37,500 nt of DNA. Origin: Apostichopus japonicus. Lineage: Eukaryota > Echinodermata > Holothuroidea > Aspidochirotida > Stichopodidae. How positions within the stretch are numbered: position 1 is the first letter of the stretch; every line of letters begins with the position of its first letter. A program made the translations under genes and the position numbers. The stretch is taken from contig NC_092569.1 of the NCBI RefSeq assembly GCF_037975245.1, forward strand, positions 35,844,668 to 35,882,167. Reading direction: 5' to 3'. This document shows positions 20,979-30,613 of this stretch, in pieces. Below the pieces are notes generated by a model. The model was given only the letters and a program-made list of their open reading frames with translations, ran no database searches and had not been told where the DNA came from.

Positions 20979-22460
20979 CATGGGCGGGATTACGGGGGGC
21001 AAGAGGGGGCATTTGCCCCCCCCCCACTTTTTCCCAAACCTTAGTTCACTTTTTTTGTCGTTTTTGCAGACAAATGTGCACAACCCTAATCGAAATTATT
21101 CCCCCACAACAGCTCTATCAAATAGGCCTATTTGTTTCGAATCTAAGTCGAATTTGTGTTTAACATCGTAACATGTAGCATGCAGAATAACTGGAGCTGG
21201 AGCTAGCACATGGTTCGCAGCACAGGTTACGAATCCTGGAGCTAACACACTAGCGATTCAATTCTGCATGTGATGAATCCGCGGCATGTGATGCTACAGT
21301 GCTGGTTTCAGGAATGGAGTTTCAACGTTGCTGCTCTACTGAATGCGTTGAATAACTAAATCCAGAGAAACGATTTACGAAAGCCAGATTTGCATATTGG
21401 GTATATCAATAATTAAATTCAATACACTGACACATGACACACCTCCCCCCCCCCCCCATCGTCTAGGCCTTCATTAACAGTAAGTAACATTCAAGTATTT
21501 ATTATGCATTTCTATGTTGCCTGATAATCTGGCAATAGTTCAAACATAATGCTGGTACTGCCAGGTAATAATTTCATTTTTCAAATCTCAGCCAGTAGTA
21601 TGAAATGACCCGTAAATATTGCTCCATGTTGCACCTAAAAGTCACCTCGCCTCGACTTCAGTGGCGACGGAACCGGTGGACTTGAGGGGCTTATCCCCCA
21701 TGAAAAAAGTGGGGGGTAAAGGTATGTTCAGCCCCCAATATTTGCCAAGTGCTTCAAGAAGTGGGGACCGCGGGGAGAATTTCGAAGTGGGTGCTGAACA
21801 TATTCTTGATCGGTCCAATGCACAATGTACTAATAATTTTAGGGGGAAAGAACTGTCTAGATGCGATTGATTGTTACCAGAGGTGTCATTTTTGCTGATC
21901 TATGATTTCTTTTTGCTTAAATTTCGACGCGCCGCGCCAACTGATGGTGGTGCACCGCCTAAATAGTGACGTATAGGCTTCAGTTGTACATTACCATATA
22001 AGTTCTTCTATCCGTCCTTCCTAAATTTTCACACGTTCATTAATTGTTTAGATGCAATTTAGAGCCTATATGGGTGTTAACTTTACCGATCTAAGGGTAC
22101 ATTTCATCGAAAATTTCGACGCTCCTTGCCAACCGATGATGGCGCTCCGCTTAGATAGTGACGTATAACAAAAGTTGTACATCACCATCTGACCTTATGT
22201 TCTACTATCAATCCTCTCCAAATTTTTAACGATAATTAACTATACAATTGCAGATATGAGATCCATATTTCAAGGATGGGTACATGCAGTTTAGAGCACT
22301 CGGGAAGTGCCATTCCATGCCATCTGGAGGGTTTGTAAAGCCAACAAATTTCTTGTACGCTCCGCGCCAACAAATGGTGGCGCTCCGCTTAAATAGTCTT
22401 ACTGGCAGATTTGCCCCGCCTCCCCCCCCCCCCACTTTTACAACTCAAATTCCGCCCCTG
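20979..22460. mobile_element. hAT-like non-autonomous transposon A
   Basis: It starts CATGGGCGGGATTACG and ends with the complement of CAGGGGCGGAATTTGAG, an imperfect TIR with the hAT-type CA.GGGCGG opening. C-rich runs lie just inside both ends. The 8-bp duplication GTTGGATC is perfect and is the length made by hAT transposases. No transposase frame is present. Inside are three diverged units at about 21926, 22118 and 22357 (GCGCCAAC..ATGGTGG.GC.CCGC.TA.ATAGT). Confidence 0.8.
21926..22400 (+). repeat. three diverged internal repeats of hAT-like A
   Basis: Units start near 21926, 22118 and 22357 (spacing about 192 and 239). Each contains a form of GCCAACnnATGnTGG then GC.CCGC.TAnATAGT; the first two continue with GACGTATA. 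Confidence 0.75.
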
Positions 22461-22579
22461 GTTGGATCGTGGATTCAGGAGCAACCTGTCACATGTGTAA
22501 CGATGTGGGCTGTTTGTTGAACTTGATAGCCTGAAACATCCGATAGAAGTTACATTTGGAGATGGACACGCACTGCAAG
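22461..22579 (+). pseudogene. copia protease region
   Basis: It opens WIVDSGATCHMCNDVG. DSGAT is the aspartic protease active-site motif of copia elements. A one-base shift then leads to LFVELDSLKHPIEVTFGDGH, the usual continuation. Its first eight bases are the right TSD of hAT-like A and its last eight (22572-22579) are the left TSD of hAT-like B. Confidence 0.85.
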
Positions 22580-23955
22580 CAGGGACGTCGCTGGAGGGGG
22601 GTGTGGGGGTCTCACCCCCAAACTTGGTAAAACTGGCGATAGTTGGAAAATCTGAATGCGACAGTCGGAATTTCCGTCTGTCGCACTCTAATTTACCTAG
22701 GCCTATTCATATATTCCTGTGATTGTGGATGACCTAAAAATTGAAACAAATTCGGTCAAAATTAACCTTTAATCAGTCATATTTAGCACGTTTTCCTTGC
22801 CACTTTGAGAAATTGTATCTCGCGATCCTTATACTCCACCGTAAAAAACTTCATATGATTTTGAATACTCTACAAAAATGCCTAATTGAACTACTGTACA
22901 ACGTTCGTCAGCTTCAATTCGGTTTATTTATGTACTAATTTTGCTATTGGGCGGTTGACCCTGTTCGCTAGCTTCAAGTAAATTCAGGATATATATTGTC
23001 TCTAATACTCAATGCTAATCTACGGAAGTGCCATCAACATAAGAAAAACTTTGCCCCATAAGTTGACATTTTTCTGTAAATTGTTTAGATAGCAAGATAA
23101 AATCTTATCAAAAATCAGAAAAATGTTGGATTGCTCAGTTGCTTTAACTGAGCAATTGAACAATTTTCTGCAAAATGTCTAATTGACAACTTATCATATC
23201 TCGTCAATTGGACATTTTGCTGCAAAATGTTCAATTGTTCACATCATTCCATCTGAGCAATTGAAAATTTTCTGCAAAATGTTTTATTGACAACTTATTG
23301 TATCTTTACAATTCAACATTTTGCAAAATGTTCAATTGTTCACTTCATTCCAACTGAGCAATTGAACAATTTTCTGCAAAAATGTTTAATTGACAACTTA
23401 TCGTTTCTCGTCAACTCAACATTTTTCTGCAAAATGTTTAATTGTTAACTTCATTCCAAATGCTCAGTTGGAATGAAGTGAACAATTGAACATTGAACAT
23501 TTCATATAAGTGATAAATAGCCCCGCCCCCCCCCCCCCTCCCTTAAAAAGAAAATAATATTAAGCGCGCTAGGAATAAAGCACTGTATTTTTGGGTAAAT
23601 CACTATGTCGTCGAATATAATTTGTTGAAGAAAAAAATCCCCTTTGTTACATTAACATAGCTTTTGTAGTTAGTAGTCTATGTAGCCTTCAAGCAGATAA
23701 CTTATACGCAGTTGCTTACTTGCTTAACCAGAGTGATTAATAAGTTTGTGAAGTGAGGGCCAGTGGTACAAATGTATTGATAAAAGTTCGGAACAAAAGT
23801 GCAGTCGCAAAAGATGGGGTGATAGCGCAGGGGGGGGGGGGGGGGGTACAAGGCAGCAGTCGGAATTTTCTGGCTTCAATACCCATCCAGTTGGAATTTC
23901 AGCCAACACACACCCCCCCCCCCCCCCCAATCATCAGGCCTTAGCTACGTCCTTG
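22580..23955. mobile_element. hAT-like non-autonomous transposon B
   Basis: The left end is CAGGGACGTCGCTGG; the right end is the complement of CAAGGACGTAGCTAAGG, an imperfect TIR. The flanking ACTGCAAG is a perfect 8-bp duplication (22572-22579 and 23956-23963). G- or C-rich runs occur near both ends, and AGTCGGAATTT appears near both. The middle (23128-23490) is a tandem and inverted array. No transposase is encoded. Confidence 0.8.
23128..23490. repeat. GAGCAATTGAACA / TTCTGCAAAATG array in hAT-like B
   Basis: About three units of roughly 100 bp carry GAGCAATTGAACAATTTTC, TGCAAAATGT, AATTGACAACTTATC and CACTTCATTCCA. The final segment reverses direction (GCTCAGTTGGAATGAAGTG), so the end could fold as a hairpin. 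Confidence 0.8.
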
Positions 23956-23963
23956 ACTGCAAG

Positions 23964-24105
23964 CGGTAGGGCACGGAATTGTTGCGCTGGAAGTGAACTT
24001 GTCAAACGGCAAATGAAGGACATTAAAACTACACGATGATGTCTTGCACGTGACAAACCTGTCTTATAACCTGCTCTGCATGTCAAAAGCAACATAATCT
24101 GGGAA
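23964..24105 (+). pseudogene. copia protease end and pre-integrase start
   Basis: After the second TSD the copia frame resumes: VGHGIVALEV, a stop after SNGK, then RTLKLHDDVLHVTNLSYNLL and CMSKAT before a stop. LHDVLHVP.LSYNLLSVSK is the usual spelling at the start of the gag-pre-integrase domain. Nothing of integrase follows. Confidence 0.8.
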
Positions 24106-24119
24106 AAAGACCAGTCTCA

Positions 24120-24400
24120 CTGAGCCTGCTCTCTTAAAATGAACGACTGAAATTTCAGTCTAATGATAGATGGGATAAGGGATCAGACTACTTAGAATGA
24201 ATTCCAGTCTGAAATGTAAAGACTTAATGTCAGTCTAAATACTCTGCAGTCTAATAGACTGAAAATCAAACCATGTTAGACTGAAAATTCAGCAGTTTAG
24301 AATGAATCATTGTAACACCATGCAGTATAAACTAGATTGAACACTTTCCAGTCTATTAGACTGAACAGTCGGTGTATTAGACTGAATTATTACACAATAT
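24120..24400. repeat. AGTCTAnTAGACT palindrome cluster
   Basis: At least ten forms of CAGTCTA, TAGACTGA and their joined palindromes (for example AGTCTAATAGACTGA near 24249 and AGTCTATTAGACTGA near 24352) occur in both orientations. It may be a MITE remnant or a microsatellite-like palindromic array between the copia and LINE relics. Confidence 0.6.
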
Positions 24401-24429
24401 AGCTATACTGTCAATCTTATAAACTGCAA

Positions 24430-24795
24430 ATTCTGGATTAAACATGCTTTTCTATTGATCCTCCATGTTGGTCTTGTGCTGGAATTCTTCACTGTTGATG
24501 CATTTACCATTAAATACAACATTCAAAGATATACAGGGAATTTGGGAAATATACTGGAAGGTGCATAATGGCTTCTGAATTATTCTTTATTTCAGTCTTA
24601 TTCTCAACACAAACACCAGAAATCACAATAAATTATTCTGATCAATGTTAAACAAATCATTTGATGATTTCAGCATATGTTCGGGGAAAGTAAAAAATTG
24701 ATTGTAGACAAATGATACTTTCAACGTCAGTGAACTGACTTATTTGGAAACAATATCAGTTGATTAAGAATTGTAGATATCTTACAGGTAAAACA
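24430..24795. other. AT-rich interval, no gene seen
   Basis: Nothing recognisable lies between the palindrome cluster and the LINE. Confidence 0.4.
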
Positions 24796-24819
24796 TGTTA
24801 GACAGTCTAGTATTTGGCT

Positions 24820-25179
24820 TCAGATATTAAACAGTATTAAGTTCATCACAAAGTGGTGGAACTTGCTTCTATTTATAATATCATTTATATACAAGGAGAA
24901 AAGGAGTGGACCTAAAATTGACCCTTGTGGTACTACACATGTAATTTTACTGAAATTAGAATAATGATTATCAATATGTACACACTGGCTTCTGCCAGAT
25001 AGATAATTAACAAACCAATTAAATGCAACCCCTCTTATGCCATAATGATACAATTTGTTGAAGAGAATTCCATGATTGACAGTATCAAAGGCTTTAGATA
25101 AATCTAAAAATACACCCAAAGAATATTCCTTATTGTTAAAGCCATTAATGATATAGTGTGATACATCCAAAGCTGCCAT
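24820..25179 (-). pseudogene. LINE RT motifs 3-4
   Basis: It contains GVFLDLSKAFDTVNHGILF, LYHYGIRGVAFNWFVNYLSG, then VVPQGSILGPLLFSLYINDI, the standard RT motif 3, 3-4 linker and motif 4 of Jockey-group LINEs. The expected FADDT active-site segment is absent: the frame ends shortly after SKFHHFVMNLILFNI. An in-frame break upstream separates it from the fingers. Confidence 0.9.
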
Positions 25180-25435
25180 AGCTGTAGAACGCCCCCTACA
25201 AATCCAAATTGTCTATCAGTAATAACGTTGTTCTTGTCTAAACATTGTACAGTACGGTAATATATTATACGTTCTAAAAGTTTAGATAAAGATGAAAGAA
25301 CTGAGATGGGCCTGTAATTGTTAATATATAGCTTATCACCACTTTTGAAAATTGGAGTAACTTTAGCTTCTTTAGTACGAGTTGGAACAACACCTGTAGA
25401 TATTGATAAATTAAAAATATATGTAAGAGGGGCAG

Positions 25436-25675
25436 CTATATAATAAAACGATTTTCTTGGAGAAACTGAACAGAAATATTATCAAGACCACAAAAGCCTT
25501 TTTTCAATAGCATTATTAAATTGATTATTTCAGAGGATTTGGTTGGTGAGAGAAATAGAGATGATAGGGTACTATCAGTAAGAAAATCTGTTAATTTTGA
25601 GTGACAAGTGGGAATAGAACTTGCAAGGTTGTTACCTATTTTAGCAAAAGTCATTAAATTTCTCGGCCATGTCAA
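25436..25675 (-). pseudogene. LINE connector between endonuclease and RT
   Basis: LSSLFLSPTKSSEIINLIML and GFCGLDNISVQFLQEN correspond to the RT-0/RT-1 region (usual PTS..EI...I..LK..K..GIDNI). One frame change separates it from the downstream fingers piece that runs VLKKLKLLQFSKVVISYI near 25380-25325. Confidence 0.8.
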
Positions 25676-25982
25676 ATTTATTTGTAATTAACAAATCATT
25701 ATCTTTAATTGTATCAATTGGAGTATTGATTGAAGTACGACCAAGAATTTTATTAATCATATCCATGTTTTCTTTAAATTATTTTTATTGTCTTTGAAAC
25801 AATTTTCATAATACTTGGCTAATCTGATAATTTTTGTCAGTTTATTTTTATAAAGAGTACATTTACTTTTATTGGTACTGGAAGGATTAAGAAGGTACTT
25901 TTTATATAATTTATTCTTTTTTGAAATTGAAGTTAAAATACTTGATGTTATCCAAGGTGAGCGAATAGTATTGGATTTTCTT

Positions 25983-26408
25983 TTAAATTGCTACATAAAC
26001 TACACAGTGCTTAGAAATTATATTGTTAACATTATCAACAAAAACGTTATATGCAGTATCAACATCTCGGAGATTGTATAATAGGTTCCAATCAAAAGAA
26101 GAAAGTTCTAAATTGATATTACGTAAAGAATCTTTACTGGTCCTCTTATGGTAATAAAAGTTATTGGAGCATGGTAATGAGTGAGCCTTAAAATCCCTAC
26201 AACAATAAACAGGCAAGTGGTCACTTATGTCTGATAATAGAATCCCCGAGCATAAGTTAACAGAAGTATCATTACAAAAGATGTTGTCAATGAGTGAGGC
26301 TGATTGTGAAGTAATTCTAGTTGGTTTTGAAATAAGTGGAAAATAAGAAAGGAAATACATTAAATCTAAGAAATTGGATACATTAGAATCATGATCACTT
26401 TTTAACAA
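25983..26408 (-). pseudogene. LINE endonuclease, C-terminal half
   Basis: Just upstream in another frame is CYICGDFNIDLL, the endonuclease GDFN motif. This frame continues with YFLSYFPLISKPTRITSQSA, SLIDNIFCND and LSDISDHLPVY, in which the SDH-type close is catalytic in APE endonucleases. Confidence 0.9.
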
Positions 26409-26487
26409 GTCAATATTAAAATCACCACAGATATAGCAAGTCTTACTGACAACACTTAAATTAATTATTAGGCTTGACAGTTCATCA

Positions 26488-26955
26488 TTAAAATTGGATA
26501 TTGGAATGTCTGGAGGGCTTATAAATAACTCCTACAGAAAGAGATTTGTTGTCAAATTTTACATCAATAAATAAAGATTCAAATAATAAAGGGTTGGACA
26601 TCAAATCATTTCTAACAGTAAATGATACTGAACTATTGACATAAAAACCAACACCACCACCCCGTTTAGTATCCCTGTCCCTATACGTAAAAGTATAATC
26701 TGGTATTTGAATTAAATCAAGATTAGTATCGGAATGCAACCAGGTTTCTGTTATAGCTATAACTGTAAATTTACATGATGAAGATGCTAAGAAATCGCGA
26801 ATAGTATCATAATTACGCATTAAGCTACGGGCATTAAGGTGAATAATAAAAAAGATCTTAGGCACAATTTTGTAGATTATGTAAATCACTAACATCAGAA
26901 TATAAAGAGGAATCAAACTTAGACGAATAATTATCAACTTGATCATCATCTTCAT
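26488..26955 (-). pseudogene. LINE endonuclease, N-terminal half
   Basis: The frame holds HLNARSLMRNYDTIRDFL, VIAITETWLHSDTNLDL, YTFTYRDRDTKRGGGVGFYV and SLSVGVIYKPSRHSN. NARSL, ITETWL and RGGGV are hallmark motifs of APE endonucleases in Jockey/CR1 LINEs; the Glu of TETW is a metal ligand in the family. Frame shift at about 26490 leads into the C-terminal half. Confidence 0.9.
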
Positions 26956-27114
26956 TGGAGATTAAAGCACACTCAGAAAAAATATGGTTAAGAAGAATAT
27001 AGGATTTCCCAAAGTTGTAGAAATATCATTGGAAATGTTCAAGTCCAAAGTGTTAATTGGATTCATTAGGTCCTAGTGTCCTCAAAATAAAGAAAATACA
27101 AATTACTTCTTGAA

Positions 27115-27430
27115 CTACAAATTATTCAAGTCATTCAATCCATTTATTCGTTTCTTCAGTTCAACTTCATCTGCAGATTTTGTTAGGGCAAAAATCCGTC
27201 CATCTATGGTCCAGGCGGATGAGACACGGATATGATCTTTGACCTTCTTTAAGAGTGCCTTGTTTCTGGCAGTCAGGTCCTCCTGGATGCCGATGCCCGA
27301 TGATTTCAATTTGCGTCTTGCTCTTAGCACACGTGACTTTATGTTATAGTTGGTGAATTTCATTATGATTGATCTTGATCCTTTTCCGTTGGGTTTTCCA
27401 ATACGATGGCTCCTATCGATTATTGATGTT
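27115..27430 (-). pseudogene. LINE ORF1 C-terminal end
   Basis: It reads IDRSHRIGKPNGKGSRSII then MKFTNYNIKSRVLRARRKLK, IGIQEDLTARNKALL and SSAWTIDGRIFAL. This is the C-terminal domain of L1-ORF1-like nucleic-acid chaperones as carried by many invertebrate LINEs (RSHR.G, F..Y..R..V...R..L, EDLT). The ATG at 27363 is internal. The element's 5' end is lost at about 27430. Confidence 0.8.
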
Positions 27431-27439
27431 ACTGTTCAT

Positions 27440-27720
27440 ATAAAAAGAGAGATACCATGCACAAAACAAACAAATACGTACAGTACATAGTAGTATGCGA
27501 TATGCATGCAACTATCATAGCATTAATTACTACACTTCTAATGACAACAGAGTTCTTGAGAAAATGGCCACACAGGATCTGAACAGTCAAATCTTGTTCA
27601 CGTAATGTGCAAATCATGTGCAAATCAATACTGAGCATTCCTTTCCAGTGATGTAGCTTCCATATCTGTGCCTACCTGTTGAGTAAGGATATAAAATCAA
27701 TTTAAAGGAATATTATTATT
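27440..27720 (+). repeat. diverged LTR-like sequence
   Basis: 27598-27710 aligns with 19158-19250 in the same direction: TAATGTGCAAA.C.TGTGCAA, then AC.C..CATTCCT-like and CTGTTGAGT.AGGATAT.AAAT. The flanks align only weakly. It could be the 3' LTR of the copia relic or a solo LTR of a related family. Confidence 0.35.
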
Positions 27721-29860
27721 ATCAAGGGAGTGAGCTTAATCCATAAATGCATTTGTAATGAAACTAATTGTTGAGGACCCCTGACATGGATAACTTTTAT
27801 CATGTCATGGGACTCCTTAACTTGGAGCTCAGAAACAGAGGATGCAGTATATTTTTATTTCCCTAGGAAAGAATAAAGAAAAAGACATAGGACTGGGAAT
27901 AGAAGGCAGGGATAGTTTAGGTCACCACACATGCAATGTTCGTTAGATATGATGTGTAAAATGAAGGGTATACCCTGCAAAGAAACATTGACCAGTTTAA
28001 AAACTAACAGTAATGATAAAGTATGATTTAAAGATCTTACAAAAAATGGTAGTTGCGTCCACGTGGGCGTAAAACAATGCAGCCTGTGCGCCCATCCGAG
28101 ACCACGTAACAAGTTACCGAAAAGTAAATAAAAACACTTTAAAACAAAAAGAGATAAAATACTCTCCCAATACCAGCGAAAATGGAATTTCACAAGAAAT
28201 CCTGTCCTTAACAGGAGCAGAGAGAGCATGTGAGTACCAAATTCGGGCATGTAGGTCGGGTACAAAATATAAATATAGTCTCGACGGGCCCATGTTATAA
28301 CTGCAAGGCTTCTAACCTTCATTAAGGATTGTTGTGAAGTCTGCAAGTAAGGAGATGAAAGCTGCTTATGTCCTAGGGATAGCTTAAGGGGATTACAAAG
28401 CTGGGATTACTTAGACATGAAAGACTTGCTTATAGGATTAAAGGATAGAGCTAGAGATGAGGAGAGGGGTTTAGGGCAGTTGGACTGTGGCTTTTGTGAG
28501 GTGAGGAGCCAAGGTATTAGGGAGAGACGAGAAAAGGAGAGAAGCGGAGGGAGTGTGTGAGGATAGCGGGCATAGTGTTGCAAGGTAGCAGAGGTTGTTA
28601 ATGGAGAATTGATGTTATTTAATTGTGAAAGAAAGCAGTGGCGTTATGTGGAGTCTGAAAAATAAAGGAAGAAAAGCAACGAATAACACTGTCTTGAACT
28701 TATTACCCCACACAACGTTTACACGCACACTTGCAGAAGGGACACAATTATTAAAATCCAGGGCTTATAACAATATATGTAATGTGCAATGTAATATAAC
28801 TAGGTATGCCATGCGATACGGAACGGCTAAATGGGAATAAAAGTGTAAGTCCGGTCAATATTTTCCACTTTATATTACATTTAAGTTATACTTGCAGGAA
28901 GTAGATCGATTTTAGTGAAGAAATAATAAGTAACAAAATAATAATAAGACTACGATCTTTCAATAGGCAAGTGATATTTTTCATATACATGGTTTTTGAA
29001 TTGATTGTGATAACCTTGAGATTATATTAATTTTCGAAAGTATATCGCACACATCGAATACTTTAAGGACAATTGTGAAAGAAACCCTTTCTTCTATCCT
29101 CCTTTTGTCAGGATTTTCAGAAAAACAAGTCATCAGAATTCATGAACAGCAAACTATATTTTGAGGATCGATAAAACTCCAAAAAGAAACAGAGCATAGA
29201 AGAAGGAAATGAATTTAGAAAGGTCTCAGTGTACGTCTCATTATGACTTGCATTCATTTGTTTATTCGTGTCTAAAATGAGCATCAACATAATACGCTAT
29301 TGATCAGAATCATGTTTACCAATCAGATGTGAAAAGCCTGTACAACAGCCGCAGTACCAGTTCATGCCTAATTAGCCTTTATCATTGGTATGCTACTGTA
29401 GTACAACGCCATATGCTCGAGTACAGTTACGCAAGCCTCCAAGTGTGTTTATATATATATTCGAATGCCTGACTATGATTACAATTCCACGAGGGGGCTG
29501 GGAGAGGGGGGAAGGACTGCGGAAAGCAATAATAATTTCACAATACGAGTAATTACATGGACTCACTGCGAATCTGCTACCATATAATTATGTTTTCCCA
29601 AGTTATATCATTATAATATTGATCTCATCATTTCCAAGATTTATAATATAAATACGAATGAACAACTAACAAATAAGCAGATATTTGATGTACATAGGTC
29701 TAACAAACTTATCATAAAACTATACCATCACAATATCTCGCCTGTTCTTACTGTGTCACACTTAAGAATTGACAAACAGAGAAAGCAAAGCCCCTCCCCC
29801 CTTTCACCCCCACCCCACACCCCGCACTATATATATCCACACGGAACCAGGCTACGGTTA
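27721..29860. other. no gene supported; 60-bp fragment of the LINE leader
   Basis: A minus-strand frame of 163 codons at 27855-28346 is hydrophobic and unlike any family I know. A frame at 28351-28560 (SWDYLDMKDLLIGLKDRARD and a Glu/Arg-rich end) is open but unassigned. At 28255-28317 the sequence GTCTCGACGGGCCCATG and its surroundings match 825-888 and 17787-17842 of the two CR1/L2-like copies. The rest is AT-rich with G- and C-rich islands near 29492 and 29790. Confidence 0.4.
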
Positions 29861-29869
29861 ACTAGAAAA

Positions 29870-30330
29870 ACAAGGCGGGAGATTTCGACAACAAACGATA
29901 GGAATGCTACTTAGGTAACAAACCAGTTTTGTGACAAGTTTTAATGTTAGCAATGGTAAACGCAGACTTGGGAAGGGTCCAGTCAAAGAGTTCCAGATCT
30001 TAGAGGTTCCATATCTTAGAGTTCCAGATCTTAGAGGTTCCAGATCTTGAAACAGATATAATGCTGAATAGAATACAAACGATTTACAGGAATGCTGAAA
30101 GAATCGTTGAATGTAATGTTTTAGTTGTGCACAGGCTACCGATTGAACAGGAAATAGCTTCAAAAACGACGTAGGCAGAGCCCCGTTACAAAAATGGAAC
30201 TTAATTAATTTAAAGGTAACAATTTGATGACTGTTAATGTCAAAAATATCATTGAGGGTGTTGAGTTAAACGAAGAGAGGACCTTTAAAAGACAAAAGTA
30301 TATATTTAGTGATGTAACAAACAGAACTTA
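29870..30330 (-). pseudogene. LINE C-terminal relic
   Basis: On the minus strand, 30300-30165 reads NSTPSMIFDINSHQIVTFKL then KFHFCNGALPTSFLKLF in broken frames; it continues at 30163-29858 with LRYGTSKIWNSLTGPFPSL. N..LP..F followed by SLRYRGP.IWNSLP is the usual extreme C-terminus of Jockey-group LINE ORF2s. The RT itself is not present. Confidence 0.55.
29987..30052 (+). repeat. GTTCCAGATCTTAGAG short tandem repeat
   Basis: About four copies of a 15-17 bp unit, one with ATATC in place of AGATC. It lies within the LINE C-terminal relic and has enlarged it. Confidence 0.85.
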
Positions 30331-30543
30331 ACCTATACCGCCATAGTGTCGTCTGTCAAGTATAGTGTTAATGTCATGTTTTCACCAAATTTCTTTCGTC
30401 ACAGTATTTTATTGATAAAGTTGACGCATGCGCTTGACACACTTGACATTGCAATCAATAAATATCACCATCGTTATTGCTTCTGCACTTTTTTACTGTC
30501 ATTTAATCATATGCTGCAGTGTGTGCTGATTGATTATCCAAGT

Positions 30544-30613
30544 ATGGATGCAGTAAAACTGGTCATGTTTTTCATCTTCGTGGTGATTGTTTCAGTCGAC
30601 ATCTCATCAGCGG
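30544..30613 (+). CDS. exon 1: signal peptide
   Basis: It encodes MDAVKLVMFFIFVVIVSVDI then SSA, with a hydrophobic core and small residues suited to signal peptidase. The donor is GCGG|GTAGTA. The open frame extends upstream, but this is the Met that begins a typical signal sequence. Confidence 0.75.

Larger units (their letters stand above)
18856..24105 (+). mobile_element. decayed Ty1/copia retrotransposon broken by nested insertions
   Basis: The order is leader, gag start (19671), gag body (20440-20970), protease (22461-22579) and the start of the pre-integrase region (23964-24105). Two hAT-like elements interrupt the coding part and an AT-rich inverted-repeat segment separates the gag start from its body. 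Integrase, RT and RNase H are absent, and several frameshifts and stops are present. Copia identity rests on the gag signature and the DSGATCHM protease site. Confidence 0.75.
24800..27430 (-). mobile_element. Jockey/CR1-group LINE, truncated at both ends
   Basis: On the minus strand the order is the end of ORF1 (27430-27115), endonuclease (26955-26050), connector and RT (about 25680-24820). The RT breaks off just after motif 4, before the FADD box and thumb, so the 3' end is missing. Only a few frameshifts interrupt it, so it is younger than the CR1/L2-like copies. Confidence 0.85.

Noticed and set aside
27855-28346. 163-codon minus-strand open frame
   Set aside because: It is strongly hydrophobic with no family motif or exon signals, and it overlaps the 60-bp LINE-leader fragment, so a chance frame is more likely.
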